Below, in pieces: positions 36,647 to 45,420 of a stretch of 64,000 nucleotides of DNA (positions are counted from its first letter, which is position 1; the number at the start of each line of letters is the position of its first letter). The position numbers and the translations under genes are program-made. Origin of the DNA: Flavobacterium sp. KACC 22763. GTDB taxonomy: Bacteria > Bacteroidota > Bacteroidia > Flavobacteriales > Flavobacteriaceae. Below the pieces are notes generated by a model. The model had not been told where the DNA came from, ran no database searches, and saw only the letters and a program-made list of their open reading frames with translations. The stretch is from contig NZ_CP117879.1 of the NCBI RefSeq assembly GCF_028736155.1, forward strand, positions 1,116,001-1,180,000, in the 5' to 3' direction.

Positions 36647-37075
36647 TTAGTCATTTTGAATAGATAAACCTTCGTGAACCAATTCAATAGATTCAATGGC
36701 TACTTCGTTTCCATCGGCTTTTAAATCGGTTGATTGCACTTTTGTTGGCCACGCATTTTTTACTTTCCAAGTAATCACTGGTTCGTGCTCTTCGTTAAGC
36801 AATTTGATGGTAATATCTCTTCTTTCGATGGTATTTAGTTTTACCGTATTCCACCAAGCGTAGTATTCATTATCGCTTTTGAAAGTTCCTCTTTTCATCG
36901 TAATGTTAGAGAACTTTTGCATACCTGGCATCTTAATTTTGCTGTACTCTGGACTAGCGCCCTGACGGTACTCAATAACTTCAGTTTCTACATCTAATCC
37001 GGAAACTTCTGTAAAGCCTATTTTTGTTCCACCCCAGTCAACTGAGAAATGAAACTTTGATAACGGATAACTCAT
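36647..37075 (-). CDS. Inner-tube protein 1 (Afp1-type)
   Basis: This 142-residue Hcp/tail-tube-like protein has the pattern YPLSKFHFSVDWGGT, FTEVSGLDVETEVIEYRQGASPEY, ITMKRGTFKSDNEYYAWWNTV and SIELVHEGL. It is expected to stack as hexameric rings forming the bulk of the tube that holds cargo. It is encoded 27 bases after the sheath gene, so sheath and tube would be co-expressed at high level. Confidence 0.94.
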   Translation of the reverse strand: MSYPLSKFHFSVDWGGTKIGFTEVSGLDVETEVIEYRQGASPEYSKIKMPGMQKFSNITMKRGTFKSDNEYYAWWNTVKLNTIERRDITIKLLNEEHEPVITWKVKNAWPTKVQSTDLKADGNEVAIESIELVHEGLSIQND

Positions 37076-37102
37076 GATTTATATTTTTTAATGATGTTTT
37101 AA

Positions 37103-39202
37103 TTAAGATTCCTGCATTTTGTGAGAGAAACGAAGAATGATAAACTCAGCTGGACGAACTACTGCCATACCAATTTCGATAATCATTTTGCCGTCTAAAA
37201 TATCCATAGCAGACATGGTTTGTCCCAGACCAATTCTTACATAAAATGCTTGTTCTGGTTTTGCCCCAGCCAAAGCTCCAGCTCTCCATTGAAGAATTAA
37301 GAAATTCTCAATCATAGCTCTTACTCTGATCCAAGTATTGGCATCGTTAGGTTCAAAAACAAACTGTTCGGTTGCTTTTTTAATAGATTCTTCTGCCATA
37401 TTGAAGAAGCGGCGAACAGGCACATAACGCCATTCACTATCGTTACCGGCTAAGGTTCTTGACCCCCAAACCAAGGTTCCTTTACCGGTAAATGTTCTGA
37501 TAGCGTTGATAGATTTACCTGCGACAGTATCAACATTTAAGTTGTCCTGAATGGTATTTGTTATTTTAACTGTTGGTTTTATGACATAGTTCAAACTTAC
37601 ATTTGCAGGAGCTTTCCATACGCCTCGGTCTCTATCGACTCTGGCATATATTCCTGCAATAGCAGAGCTTGGCGGAAGTGTTATTGGCAGATTATAGATT
37701 TCAGTAAGGATTTTGTTGAAAGTCACATTGTCGATAGTTTCTAAAGTACTTAATTTTCTTCCGTTTAATGCTCCATTGTTGACATCTTTTCCGCTAACAG
37801 ATTTAATAGCATCTAATAGTGTAAGAAGGTTTGCCTTAATAGGAGAAAAAGTATTTTTAGATACCGTAATTCCCGTTTGACTAGTAAAGGGATCGTATTC
37901 TACAAGTTTTTTTAATTCTTTATCAAAACTTACAGGATCAGTTGATACAATTTTAAGCAGTTTTGCCGTTGCGTTCTCGTCCTGTATTTTTTTCTTTAAC
38001 GCTTTCAGATTTTTATATACGGAATCAATTTTATCTGCAGCCGTAAAATTCGAATTAAATGTAGTCAAAGCACTTGTGATGTTATTTGCAATAACCATAT
38101 CTTCATCAGATATCGTACTGATTGCAGCATTTGCTTCGTCGTTTAGCGAATTTCTCAAAAGAGACAAACTTTCTAAAGAAGTAAGCAGAACATTCAGTTT
38201 TTCTAGGAAAGCTGTTTTTTTCGCAGGGTCGCTTTCAAAGGTTACGGCTAAATTAAAACCAGTTGCGCCGCCACTGTACATTTGCAAAAATAAATCGCTT
38301 ATTTGTCCAGAAATATCTCCAGGAGTAGTGGTAACGTCAACCAATTTCGCAACAGTTGCATCAATTCCTGTAGTTGCATTTTCAATTGGTTCTAGTCCCA
38401 CAGCGATTTGATCATACGCTTTTGCTGTATAAGAGTAATGTTTTAGTACAATTTTACTGCTGTCAAACGCATAGTCCAAGATGGTTTCTAAGTGCGGATA
38501 ATATGCTGCTCCGTATTTAATAGTGTCTTTTTCAGCACTAATTACACCTCTTAAATCATCTATATTTGGATCTGTTGGACTTGATTCATCATAACTTAAA
38601 GTGTCTATTAAGGTAAATCTATCCTGAAGATTTTGACATTGCAATAATGCGCTATTGTACAATCCGTAGAAATTAGCTTTATCTATTCCGCTTACTTTTG
38701 TCGCGTCAGGAAATAGAATTAGAGTTGGTTCGTCTACCTTTTCTAATTCTGCCAATCCTTCAGCCAATTTAGCAATGCTATTGATTGTTGTGACTGGAGC
38801 GTCTTCTTCATCTAAATCATTTCCATAACGCCCAACCGAAATAATGTAGCAAGGACCACCTCCATTTGCAAAGAACAGCTGCAAAGAATAATACATTAAA
38901 AAAGGCTGTTTTGAAGTTGGCTGATCCACAACAATAGATCTTGTATCTCCATTCTCTGTTGCAACATCATTTATGGTTACACTAATTGTTGTCTCTGGTT
39001 TTGCAAAGCCAAAAAAGCGTTCATATTCTAAAAGAGATGTTATTCTTGTCGGTTTCAATTTCAAATCTCCATTAATCTTGTTCATGGCTTTTTCAGTATA
39101 GCCAATAAAGCATGGAATCGCAGTTTCTACCTGGGCAACAGAAGGGGGAAACTTTACGATTTCCTCAACATATACTCCAGGCGTTTTGTAAGTTGTTGCC
39201 AT
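37103..39202 (-). CDS. Contractile sheath protein (single, enlarged)
   Basis: This 699-residue sheath subunit has the N-terminal TYKTPGVYVEEIVKFPPSVAQVETAIPCFIGYT, the FFANGGGPCYIISVGRYG strand and LPPSSAIAGIYARVDRDRGVWKAPAN at about 509-534. The C-terminal contraction core follows (WGSRTLAGNDSEWRYVPVRRFFNMAEESI, TWIRVRAMIENFL, QAFYVRIGLGQTM). About 265 residues (240-505), rich in helices, separate the conserved halves, making it longer than many phage and Afp sheaths. It is the only sheath gene in the locus; Afp and PVC use several. Confidence 0.95.
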   Translation of the reverse strand: MATTYKTPGVYVEEIVKFPPSVAQVETAIPCFIGYTEKAMNKINGDLKLKPTRITSLLEYERFFGFAKPETTISVTINDVATENGDTRSIVVDQPTSKQPFLMYYSLQLFFANGGGPCYIISVGRYGNDLDEEDAPVTTINSIAKLAEGLAELEKVDEPTLILFPDATKVSGIDKANFYGLYNSALLQCQNLQDRFTLIDTLSYDESSPTDPNIDDLRGVISAEKDTIKYGAAYYPHLETILDYAFDSSKIVLKHYSYTAKAYDQIAVGLEPIENATTGIDATVAKLVDVTTTPGDISGQISDLFLQMYSGGATGFNLAVTFESDPAKKTAFLEKLNVLLTSLESLSLLRNSLNDEANAAISTISDEDMVIANNITSALTTFNSNFTAADKIDSVYKNLKALKKKIQDENATAKLLKIVSTDPVSFDKELKKLVEYDPFTSQTGITVSKNTFSPIKANLLTLLDAIKSVSGKDVNNGALNGRKLSTLETIDNVTFNKILTEIYNLPITLPPSSAIAGIYARVDRDRGVWKAPANVSLNYVIKPTVKITNTIQDNLNVDTVAGKSINAIRTFTGKGTLVWGSRTLAGNDSEWRYVPVRRFFNMAEESIKKATEQFVFEPNDANTWIRVRAMIENFLILQWRAGALAGAKPEQAFYVRIGLGQTMSAMDILDGKMIIEIGMAVVRPAEFIILRFSHKMQES

Positions 39203-39223
39203 AATTGATTTGTTTTTTAATTA

Positions 39224-40060
39224 TTAAATAAATATTTCTGAATAGTAATCACTATCGATTTTTGTTATTGATTTTACAGACGGATTTGGATATTGACTTT
39301 CTGCCGGTTGCGAAGGATCCAAATCGTTAATAGGGTCAATCTCTACAAAACCAGATCGTGTTAATGGTTTTGCGGTCTTGGTTTTAATTTCGGTTTTTGC
39401 TTTACGGTTGATGTATCTCCAAAACGTTTTTCGGTTATCAAAATGAATTTTAAAATTCGGACTTAACATTTTATCCGAATCGTCTATAATGTTTTCTGAG
39501 CTGTTGTCACCTTTAGCGGAAAGCGAAATAATTCCAAAGACATTTTGCTGTTCTGACGGCTGCAGTGTCGAGATTAAATCGGCAGTGGTTTTTTCAGATA
39601 CCAAATAGGCGTTTGAAATAAGTTTGTTGTCACTTATTTTTGGAAGATATTTAAATGAAACGGGTTCAGTCAATGGTTTTACATTACTGAAGAGATATGC
39701 TTGAGTAAGAGCAAAATCAAGATTAGTATAATTTTCAAACTGATAATCATTAATGTTAATTAAAAACGTTAGGTTCAGATTGTCAGGGACTTTAATAAAT
39801 GGGTCCAATTCATCTTTTAATTTAATGTATACTCCAAAACCTGTTTTGTTTTTTTTGAATACCATTTTGTAGTTTTTGAGTACAGTGATGGTTTCTAAAG
39901 TTGGCGTTATGGCTATAAATGCATCTGCATTAAATTGCTGGAGCATTTTTTCTTTTTTATCATCAGTCATACTAGTGAAAATTTCTTCTCCGTTATTCAA
40001 AAAATAATTATGAAGAAACGTCACTTGAAACAACAATCCATATGTAGAAGAATAACTCAT
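39224..40060 (-). CDS. Unknown protein between cap and sheath genes
   Basis: This 278-residue protein starts MSYSSTYGLLFQVTFLHNYFLN. It has no signal peptide or recognised domain; the N-terminal half looks beta-rich (ETITVLKNYKMVFKKNKTGFGVYIKL). Its ATG overlaps the stop of the DUF4255 gene by 4 bases and it ends 21 bases before the sheath gene. The position implies a particle-end or assembly role, but the sequence gives no function. Confidence 0.65.
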   Translation of the reverse strand: MSYSSTYGLLFQVTFLHNYFLNNGEEIFTSMTDDKKEKMLQQFNADAFIAITPTLETITVLKNYKMVFKKNKTGFGVYIKLKDELDPFIKVPDNLNLTFLININDYQFENYTNLDFALTQAYLFSNVKPLTEPVSFKYLPKISDNKLISNAYLVSEKTTADLISTLQPSEQQNVFGIISLSAKGDNSSENIIDDSDKMLSPNFKIHFDNRKTFWRYINRKAKTEIKTKTAKPLTRSGFVEIDPINDLDPSQPAESQYPNPSVKSITKIDSDYYSEIFI

Positions 40061-40659
40061 GACTGTTCTTTCTTTTTAGTTATACCTGTAAATTCACCAA
40101 TAAGTTCTCCTTCTGCTTGTGCAATGTTGCGTTCAATTTGGATCATGCTGACTTTATATAAGGCCGACGGAAGCTGTTTTCCGCCAAGTGTTCCCCAGAT
40201 ATAATTTAATTCTTCAAAAGTGGGCGTGTAGAGCTCAACCGTAAATCTAAAGTTATCTACATTGCTCATGGCGCTACTGTTTCTGTTAAAGATGGTATTG
40301 GCTTGGGTAAAAAGTTTTTTCCCCTGAAAAAATTCAATAATTTTTGAAATATCCTTAAGAGAGTTGATATACTTGTCTCTATTGGCGCTAAAGAGTATAA
40401 AGAGATTTAAATTGATAATACTGTTTTTATATATAGTCTTCGTATTTTCAATAATATGATTTGGGAAGTTTTTTAAAGTAGCTTCTTCATCTAAATTGAT
40501 TATCGTAAGCGCCACAGCATTTTTTAATGCATCTGTAATATCATCATTTTGAGATTCTAAAAAAGCAATATTCTCAGGTACAACAGATTTGTCCAACCCA
40601 ATTTCCTCGAGATAGTTGTTTACTTGTTCTGTAATTATTTGTATTACTTCAAAAATCAT
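40057..40659 (-). CDS. DUF4255 terminal-cap protein (Afp16/Pvc16-type)
   Basis: This 200-residue protein is the first gene of the eCIS operon. DUF4255 signature segments are present: MIFEVIQIITEQVNNYLEE, VALTIINLDEE, LNLFILFSANRDKYINSLKDISKIIEFFQGK, FTVELYTPTFEELNYIWGTLGGKQLPSALYKV. Afp16-type proteins cap the distal end of sheath and tube and fix its length. The ATG at 40659 has an A-rich upstream region and about 105 bases of predicted leader from the candidate promoter. Confidence 0.92.
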   Translation of the reverse strand: MIFEVIQIITEQVNNYLEEIGLDKSVVPENIAFLESQNDDITDALKNAVALTIINLDEEATLKNFPNHIIENTKTIYKNSIINLNLFILFSANRDKYINSLKDISKIIEFFQGKKLFTQANTIFNRNSSAMSNVDNFRFTVELYTPTFEELNYIWGTLGGKQLPSALYKVSMIQIERNIAQAEGELIGEFTGITKKKEQS

Positions 40660-40770
40660 CTTTTGATAAAAATTATTATAAATACTAAATGAAATTTATT
40701 GGAAGAGATAAGATTCTGGGCGAAGAATGCAATTAGAAATCAGGCTTCTAATAGTGCTTTTAAGATTCGA

Positions 40771-40798
40771 CTAAATTAGATAAATGCATATGTACCAA
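40771..40798 (-). promoter_or_regulatory. Candidate promoter of the eCIS operon
   Basis: On the minus strand, TTG (40796-40798) and TAATTTAG (40771-40778, one mismatch from TAnnTTTG) are spaced 17 bases apart, a good Bacteroidota promoter fit. Transcription would begin near 40764, leaving a leader of about 105 bases before the DUF4255 gene. Unproven. Confidence 0.4.
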
Positions 40799-40822
40799 AA
40801 AAGGGGAAAATCCCCCTTTTTT
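40797..40822. terminator. Hairpin terminator just upstream of eCIS promoter
   Basis: AAAAAAGGGG and CCCCTTTTTT flank a short AT-rich loop, giving T-runs on both strands. It sits directly upstream of the candidate eCIS promoter, so it could insulate the operon from leftward read-through. No gene that it would obviously serve ends here. Confidence 0.65.
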
Positions 40823-41060
40823 ATTCAGTTAATATACTGGTTTTGAGTTTTTTTGTGTTTTTGATGGGGTAGAAGTGTATTGGATAAACCTTAATTTGGC
40901 ATTTGCTTAAGCTCTTTGAAAAGTATTTAGAAATTACGTTTCCAAAATAAAGGTTCATTAGCAAAATCATTAAACAAGAAAAAGTGTTAAATTTTTGTTA
41001 TTGGGAAATTTGGAAAAGAAAAGTCAAGATTTGTGCTACTCAATTGTGTTTCAACACTGC

Positions 41061-41068
41061 TAAATTTG
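41061..41068 (+). promoter_or_regulatory. TAAATTTG -7 element upstream of small secreted protein
   Basis: TAAATTTG is a perfect match to TAnnTTTG, 44 bases before the ATG at 41112. The nearest upstream TTG (41044-41046) is only 14 bases away, shorter than usual, so the match is partial. Confidence 0.35.
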
Positions 41069-41111
41069 CCATTATACAAGGAATAATCCTTTAGTAATTG
41101 AAATCTTCCCG

Positions 41112-41504
41112 ATGAAGTTAGCTTATATTATTTTTTTACAAATTTGCTTTTTAACTATCCCAAATAGTTACAGCAACCGCATTGTAAATAGAATAAATAC
41201 TCACACAGGAACTGAAGCAGTTCTTGAGGCGCTAACTACCAATAATACTGTAATTAATAAAGCACTTTCAGATTCAGATGAGTTAAAATTCGTATTATTA
41301 GAGAATACTTCTGAAACGGAGAAATCTAACAGTTCTTTGCCAGCATCTCCGCTAGATTTAAATTTCAAAAACTTAAAAGAGGACTGTTCTATTTATGTAG
41401 AAAATATAAAATTGAACAGTCAAGGATTATGGGAACGAAACATAACTCCTTTTAGAAACACGTCACGAAATATCCTATTTCACAGCTTGAAAATCCACAT
41501 TTAA
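41112..41504 (+). CDS. Small secreted unknown protein
   Basis: This 130-residue protein has an N-terminal Sec-type signal (MKLAYIIFLQICFLTIPNSYS). The mature part is polar, Asn/Ser/Thr-rich (TNNTVINKALSDSDE, NTSETEKSNSSLP), ends NTSRNILFHSLKIHI and has no known domain. It lies between the eCIS and urease operons and is separated from ureA by 333 bases, so it is probably an independent gene. Confidence 0.5.
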   Translation: MKLAYIIFLQICFLTIPNSYSNRIVNRINTHTGTEAVLEALTTNNTVINKALSDSDELKFVLLENTSETEKSNSSLPASPLDLNFKNLKEDCSIYVENIKLNSQGLWERNITPFRNTSRNILFHSLKIHI

Positions 41505-41837
41505 TTATTTTTTAATTCTTATTGCTTACTGCTTAATTGGATTTAGCATATTATGTTCATGGTAAAATGTAGATTTTTACCTAGAGTGAAGAATTATGCC
41601 TAAATTTTAGTCTAGACTTATTATCTATAAGTAGGATACCACATTTTGCAGTAGATAACAGATGTATCTTATCGTAAAAAATGCACCTTCATACTTATCC
41701 ATATAGATTATTCTATATTGGACAGGGCAGTTATTGCCTTATCTAATCCATGTTTATTATTTAAAGAAAACATTATTGATCTAAAACAAGAGATCAGTTG
41801 TGCGGAACTCTATATACATAACCCAAAATATTTTATT
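41505..41837 (+). promoter_or_regulatory. Upstream region of urease operon
   Basis: These 333 bases precede ureA and must contain its promoter. The best pair I find is TTG at 41646-41648 with TATCTTAT at 41665-41672 (16-base spacing, two mismatches in the second element), which is weak. The frame of ureA stays open to a TTG at 41718, but the conserved N-terminus starts at 41838. No clear NikR-type or riboswitch structure is visible. Confidence 0.3.
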
Positions 41838-42140
41838 ATGCATTTAACACCAAGAGAAATTGAGAAGCTAATGCTGCATACAGCTGGCGAACTTGCTCAA
41901 AAGAGAAAAGCCCGTGGCTTAAAATTAAATTATCCTGAAACCATTGCTCTTATCAGCAGTGAATTAATGGAACGCGCACGAGATGGAAAGACGGTAGCTG
42001 AATTGATGCAATATGGCGCGACACTGCTTCGCAAAGAAGATGTAATGGATGGTGTTGCAGAAATGATTCATGATATTCAGATTGAAGCAACATTTCCAGA
42101 TGGCACCAAATTAGTAACTGTGCACAATCCTGTGCGATAA
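41838..42140 (+). CDS. ureA: Urease gamma subunit
   Basis: This 100-residue UreA begins [34 protein letters not shown] and contains the family segments [14 protein letters not shown] and [27 protein letters not shown]. It has normal length for a separate gamma subunit. It is the structural subunit of the nickel urease that splits urea into ammonia and carbamate. The ATG at 41838 matches the canonical start. ureB follows 17 bases later. Confidence 0.97.
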   Translation: MHLTPREIEKLMLHTAGELAQKRKARGLKLNYPETIALISSELMERARDGKTVAELMQYGATLLRKEDVMDGVAEMIHDIQIEATFPDGTKLVTVHNPVR

Positions 42141-42157
42141 ACTTAAAAAATACTGCG

Positions 42158-42529
42158 ATGATTCCAGGAGAAATTATATTAAAAGATAGCACTATTATTT
42201 GTAATGATAGCCGTGAAACGTTAACCATAAAAGTTACCAATACTGGAGACAGACCAATCCAGGTAGGTTCACATTTTCACTTTTTTGAAGTGAATAGAAT
42301 GATGTCATTTGACAGAGAAAAGGCATTTGGAATGCGATTAAACATTATTGCCAGTACAGCAGTAAGATTTGAACCAGGAGAAGAGAAAGAAGTTGAACTG
42401 ACTGAGTTTGGCGGAAACCAACGTCTTTTTGGACACAACAATTTAGTAGATGGAGACTTATCTCCGCACAACAAAGCTGTTGCATTAGAACGTTTAAAAG
42501 AGGGCGAATTTAAAAATGTGAAATCATGA
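42158..42529 (+). CDS. ureB: Urease beta subunit
   Basis: This 123-residue UreB starts [46 protein letters not shown], the family signature. It also carries [28 protein letters not shown] and [11 protein letters not shown]. It assembles with UreA and UreC. Its stop overlaps the ureC start by 4 bases (ATGA), indicating coupled translation. Confidence 0.97.
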   Translation: MIPGEIILKDSTIICNDSRETLTIKVTNTGDRPIQVGSHFHFFEVNRMMSFDREKAFGMRLNIIASTAVRFEPGEEKEVELTEFGGNQRLFGHNNLVDGDLSPHNKAVALERLKEGEFKNVKS

Positions 42530-44247
42530 GTTTAGAAGTAACTAGAAAAAATTATACAAGTATTTTTGGCCCAACCGTAGGAGATCAAATACGTTTAGGA
42601 GATACAGATATTATTATAGAAATTGAAAAAGATTTCTGCTCTTATGGAGACGAAGCAAAATTTGGAGGAGGAAAAACCGTTAGAGACGGGATGTGTCAAT
42701 CTTCAACAGCTTTGCGTGATGAAGGTGTTCTCGATTTTGTAATTACTGGTGCTACAATTATTGACCACTGGGGAATTGTAAAAGGGGATATTGGTATTAA
42801 AGATGGAAAAATTGTTGGTGTTGGTAGAGCAGGAAATCCAGATACTATGGACAATATCACTCCTGGTATGATTATCGGAGCTTCAACAGAAGTTCATGGT
42901 GGACATGGGTATATCGTTACAGCAGGAGGGATTGACACGCATATTCACTTTATCAGCCCTACACAAATAGAAACAGCTTTGTATAGTGGAGTTACTACTA
43001 TGATTGGTGGTGGAACTGGGCCTGCTGACGGAACAAATGCGACAACGGTTACTCCAGGAAAACATAATATTAAAAGAATGTTACAAGCCGCAGAAGCATT
43101 TCCTGTAAATGTTGGTTTCTTCGGAAAAGGGAATGTCGCTACAGAAGCTCCAATTGAAGAACAAATTGAAGCAGGAGCATTGGGAGTAAAAATCCATGAA
43201 GATTGGGGAGCAACTCCAGCTGTAATTGATGCTTCTTTGAAAGTGGCTGACAAATATGATGTGCAAGTAGCCATTCATACTGATACACTTAATGAAGGAG
43301 GATTTCTTGAAGATACTATGAATGCTATTGCAGGACGTGTTATTCATACCTTCCATACAGAAGGAGCAGGAGGTGGCCACGCACCAGATATTATCAAGGC
43401 AGCAATGTATCCGAATGTATTGCCAGCATCTACAAATCCAACTAGACCTTATACGACAAATACTATAGATGAGCACTTAGATATGTTAATGGTTTGTCAT
43501 CACTTGAGTCCAAAAATTCCAGAAGATGTGGCTTTTGCCGATTCACGTATTCGTCCTGAAACTATTGCGGCAGAAGATGTGCTTCAAGATATGGGAGTAT
43601 TTAGTATCATGAGTTCTGATTCTCAAGCTATGGGACGTGTAGGAGAGGTAATTACTCGTACATGGCAAACAGCCGATAAGATGAAGAAACAGAAAGGATA
43701 TTTGGCTGAAGATGCAGCAAACAAAAATGACAACTATCGCGCAAAGAGATATGTGTCTAAATATACTATCAACCCTGCAATTGCGCACGGAATTTCTAAT
43801 TATGTTGGATCAATAGAAGCAGGCAAAATTGCTGACTTGGTAATTTGGAAACCTTCATTATTTGGAGTTAAGCCAGAAATTATCGTAAAAGGAGGTTTTA
43901 TTGCCGCAAGCAAAATGGGGGATGCTAATGCTTCTATTCCAACACCGCAACCTATTATTATGCGTAATATGTTTGGAGCTTATGGTAAAGCTTTAACTAA
44001 AACAGTTTTCACCTTTGTTTCTCAGGCAGGTATCAATAATAATATTGCCGAAGAATATGGTTTGGAAAAGAAATTACTAGCAGTTTCAAATTGCAGAAAT
44101 ATTGGCAAGGCTGATATGATTCATAACAACGCAACTCCAGAAATCATGGTAAATGCTGAAAACTATACCGTGACAATCGATGGAGAAAAAATCACTTGCG
44201 AACCTGTGGATAAACTTCCATTAGCACAATTATACTATTTGTTTTAA
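42526..44247 (+). CDS. ureC: Urease alpha (catalytic) subunit
   Basis: This 573-residue UreC retains all catalytic positions. The nickel ligands are His139/His141 (DTHIHF), carbamylated Lys222 (GVKIHEDWG), His251 ([12 protein letters not shown]), His277 and Asp365 (SSDSQAMGR). The flap Cys324 and catalytic His325 lie in MVCHHL. These numbers are the Klebsiella enzyme numbers plus five, so no insertion disrupts the core. The enzyme should be active when matured with nickel by UreDEFG, which follow in the same operon. Confidence 0.98.
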   Translation: MSLEVTRKNYTSIFGPTVGDQIRLGDTDIIIEIEKDFCSYGDEAKFGGGKTVRDGMCQSSTALRDEGVLDFVITGATIIDHWGIVKGDIGIKDGKIVGVGRAGNPDTMDNITPGMIIGASTEVHGGHGYIVTAGGIDTHIHFISPTQIETALYSGVTTMIGGGTGPADGTNATTVTPGKHNIKRMLQAAEAFPVNVGFFGKGNVATEAPIEEQIEAGALGVKIHEDWGATPAVIDASLKVADKYDVQVAIHTDTLNEGGFLEDTMNAIAGRVIHTFHTEGAGGGHAPDIIKAAMYPNVLPASTNPTRPYTTNTIDEHLDMLMVCHHLSPKIPEDVAFADSRIRPETIAAEDVLQDMGVFSIMSSDSQAMGRVGEVITRTWQTADKMKKQKGYLAEDAANKNDNYRAKRYVSKYTINPAIAHGISNYVGSIEAGKIADLVIWKPSLFGVKPEIIVKGGFIAASKMGDANASIPTPQPIIMRNMFGAYGKALTKTVFTFVSQAGINNNIAEEYGLEKKLLAVSNCRNIGKADMIHNNATPEIMVNAENYTVTIDGEKITCEPVDKLPLAQLYYLF

Positions 44248-44260
44248 TTAATAACTGTTA

Positions 44261-44307
44261 TTCTACTTCTTACTGCGACAATTTAGTTTGTTGCAGTAAG
44301 AATAGAA
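44261..44307 (+). promoter_or_regulatory. Strong hairpin between ureABC and accessory genes
   Basis: Arms 44261-44281 and 44288-44307 pair over about 20 bp with one bulge and one G-T wobble around a 6-base loop. It starts 14 bases after ureC and lacks a long T-run, so it looks more like an mRNA-stabilising or partial-termination structure than a full terminator. It could keep the structural subunits in excess over downstream genes. Confidence 0.55.
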
Positions 44308-44329
44308 TAAAAACACAAAAAAAGAATTT

Positions 44330-44917
44330 ATGAATAGTTGGAAAATTAATTTGGGTTTAATTCTTCTCTTAGTATGTACGTCTTTAACAACGGTTCATGC
44401 ACAGAAAGGATCTTTAATGCTTTATGGTTCTTTAACTTATAAAGACAATAATAATACGGGTAGCAGTTTTGGTGCAAACCCAATCGGAGTAGGATATTTT
44501 TTTAATGATCACGTTGTTGCAGGGATGAATTTTGCTTTTGATCAAGAGAAAAACGCAGCAGGAAATCTTACCGACTCTAAACACGAAATCGGTCCTTTTT
44601 ACAGTGACTCTTGGAATATTGGAGATCATTTTGCCATCATCGCTCAGGCTGACGCGCATTATGTATGGGGAAATACGCTTATGAATACTCCAGGATCTTA
44701 TAGCTATAACGGTTATCTGGGAAGAGTATACCCAATTGTTGCCGTACTTCTTGGTCATGGATGGGCACTAAAAGCGAAATTCTGTGAATTATCATATGAA
44801 AATACTACAGGAAATGATGCAAATAAAACAAGCAATCGAACATTTGTTGCTGGAATAAATGGATCAACATTCGGATTAGGAGTTTCAAAAAACATTTCCC
44901 TTAAAAAATCGAAATAA
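44330..44917 (+). CDS. Outer-membrane beta-barrel protein in urease operon
   Basis: This 195-residue protein has a signal peptide (cleavage after VHAQ). Alternating beta-strands end in a small C-terminal strand (FGLGVSKNISLKK), with features of compact outer-membrane barrels (SLMLYGSLTYKDNNNTG, GVGYFFNDHVVAGMNFAF). It lies between ureC and ureE, and its stop overlaps the ureE ATG by one base. A role in urea or nickel passage across the outer membrane is suggested by context only. Confidence 0.8.
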   Translation: MNSWKINLGLILLLVCTSLTTVHAQKGSLMLYGSLTYKDNNNTGSSFGANPIGVGYFFNDHVVAGMNFAFDQEKNAAGNLTDSKHEIGPFYSDSWNIGDHFAIIAQADAHYVWGNTLMNTPGSYSYNGYLGRVYPIVAVLLGHGWALKAKFCELSYENTTGNDANKTSNRTFVAGINGSTFGLGVSKNISLKKSK

Positions 44918-45420
44918 TGATTATACAACAGATAATAGGTAATACAAAAACACATTCAATTGAAGGTCTTGAGATAGATCTTCTGGAAATAGAGTGGTTT
45001 GAAACTACCAAGAGAATTCAGCGCAAGCGAACAAATTCAGGAGTTGAAATTGCGATTAAGTTTATTCAGGAAGGACAGCGATTGAATCAAGATGATATTC
45101 TTTATCAAGATGATAAAAAAGCGATTGTTGTAAACATTAAACCTTGTGAAGCGATTGTAATGACACCTTCGTCTTTATTAGAAATGGGTACGATCTGTTA
45201 TGAAATTGGAAATAAACATCTTCCGTTATTCATTCAGAATGATCAGATTATGATGCCTTTTGAAATGCCAATGTTTAGATGGCTCGAAGCGAGTGGTTAC
45301 AAACCAGAAAAACAGGAGATAAAGCTCTTGCATTTGCTAAAATCAAATGTAGCGCCACATGGTCACGGAAATTCGTCTCTTTTTACAAAAATCCTAAACA
45401 TGGCTTCTTCAAATGACTAA
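44917..45420 (+). CDS. ureE: Urease accessory nickel chaperone UreE
   Basis: This 167-residue UreE has an N-terminal peptide-binding domain (FETTKRIQRKRTNSGVEIAI, GQRLNQDDILY) and a C-terminal metal-binding domain with ALLEMGTICYEIGNKHLPLFI-like sequence (the interfacial His in GNKHLPL). The tail is a short HGHGN rather than a long His-rich tail. It delivers nickel to the UreDFG complex. It overlaps ureF by 8 bases. Confidence 0.93.
   Translation: MIIQQIIGNTKTHSIEGLEIDLLEIEWFETTKRIQRKRTNSGVEIAIKFIQEGQRLNQDDILYQDDKKAIVVNIKPCEAIVMTPSSLLEMGTICYEIGNKHLPLFIQNDQIMMPFEMPMFRWLEASGYKPEKQEIKLLHLLKSNVAPHGHGNSSLFTKILNMASSND

Larger units (their letters stand above)
40660..41111. other. Divergent intergenic region, eCIS / urease side
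   Basis: This 452-base AT-rich region separates the minus-strand eCIS operon from plus-strand genes. It holds a candidate eCIS promoter (40771-40798), a strong hairpin (40797-40822) and a TAAATTTG element at 41061-41068 facing the small secreted protein gene. I see no RNA gene or further open frame. Confidence 0.5.

Noticed and set aside
12318..40659. Type VI secretion system
   Set aside because: There are VgrG, PAAR and tube proteins, but TssJ/L/M, TssF/K and ClpV are absent. The Afp-type cap, DUF5908, DUF4157 and AAA ATPase genes fit eCIS.
42883..43788. Minus-strand open frames within ureC
   Set aside because: These shadow the highly conserved ureC coding strand and have no credible family features.
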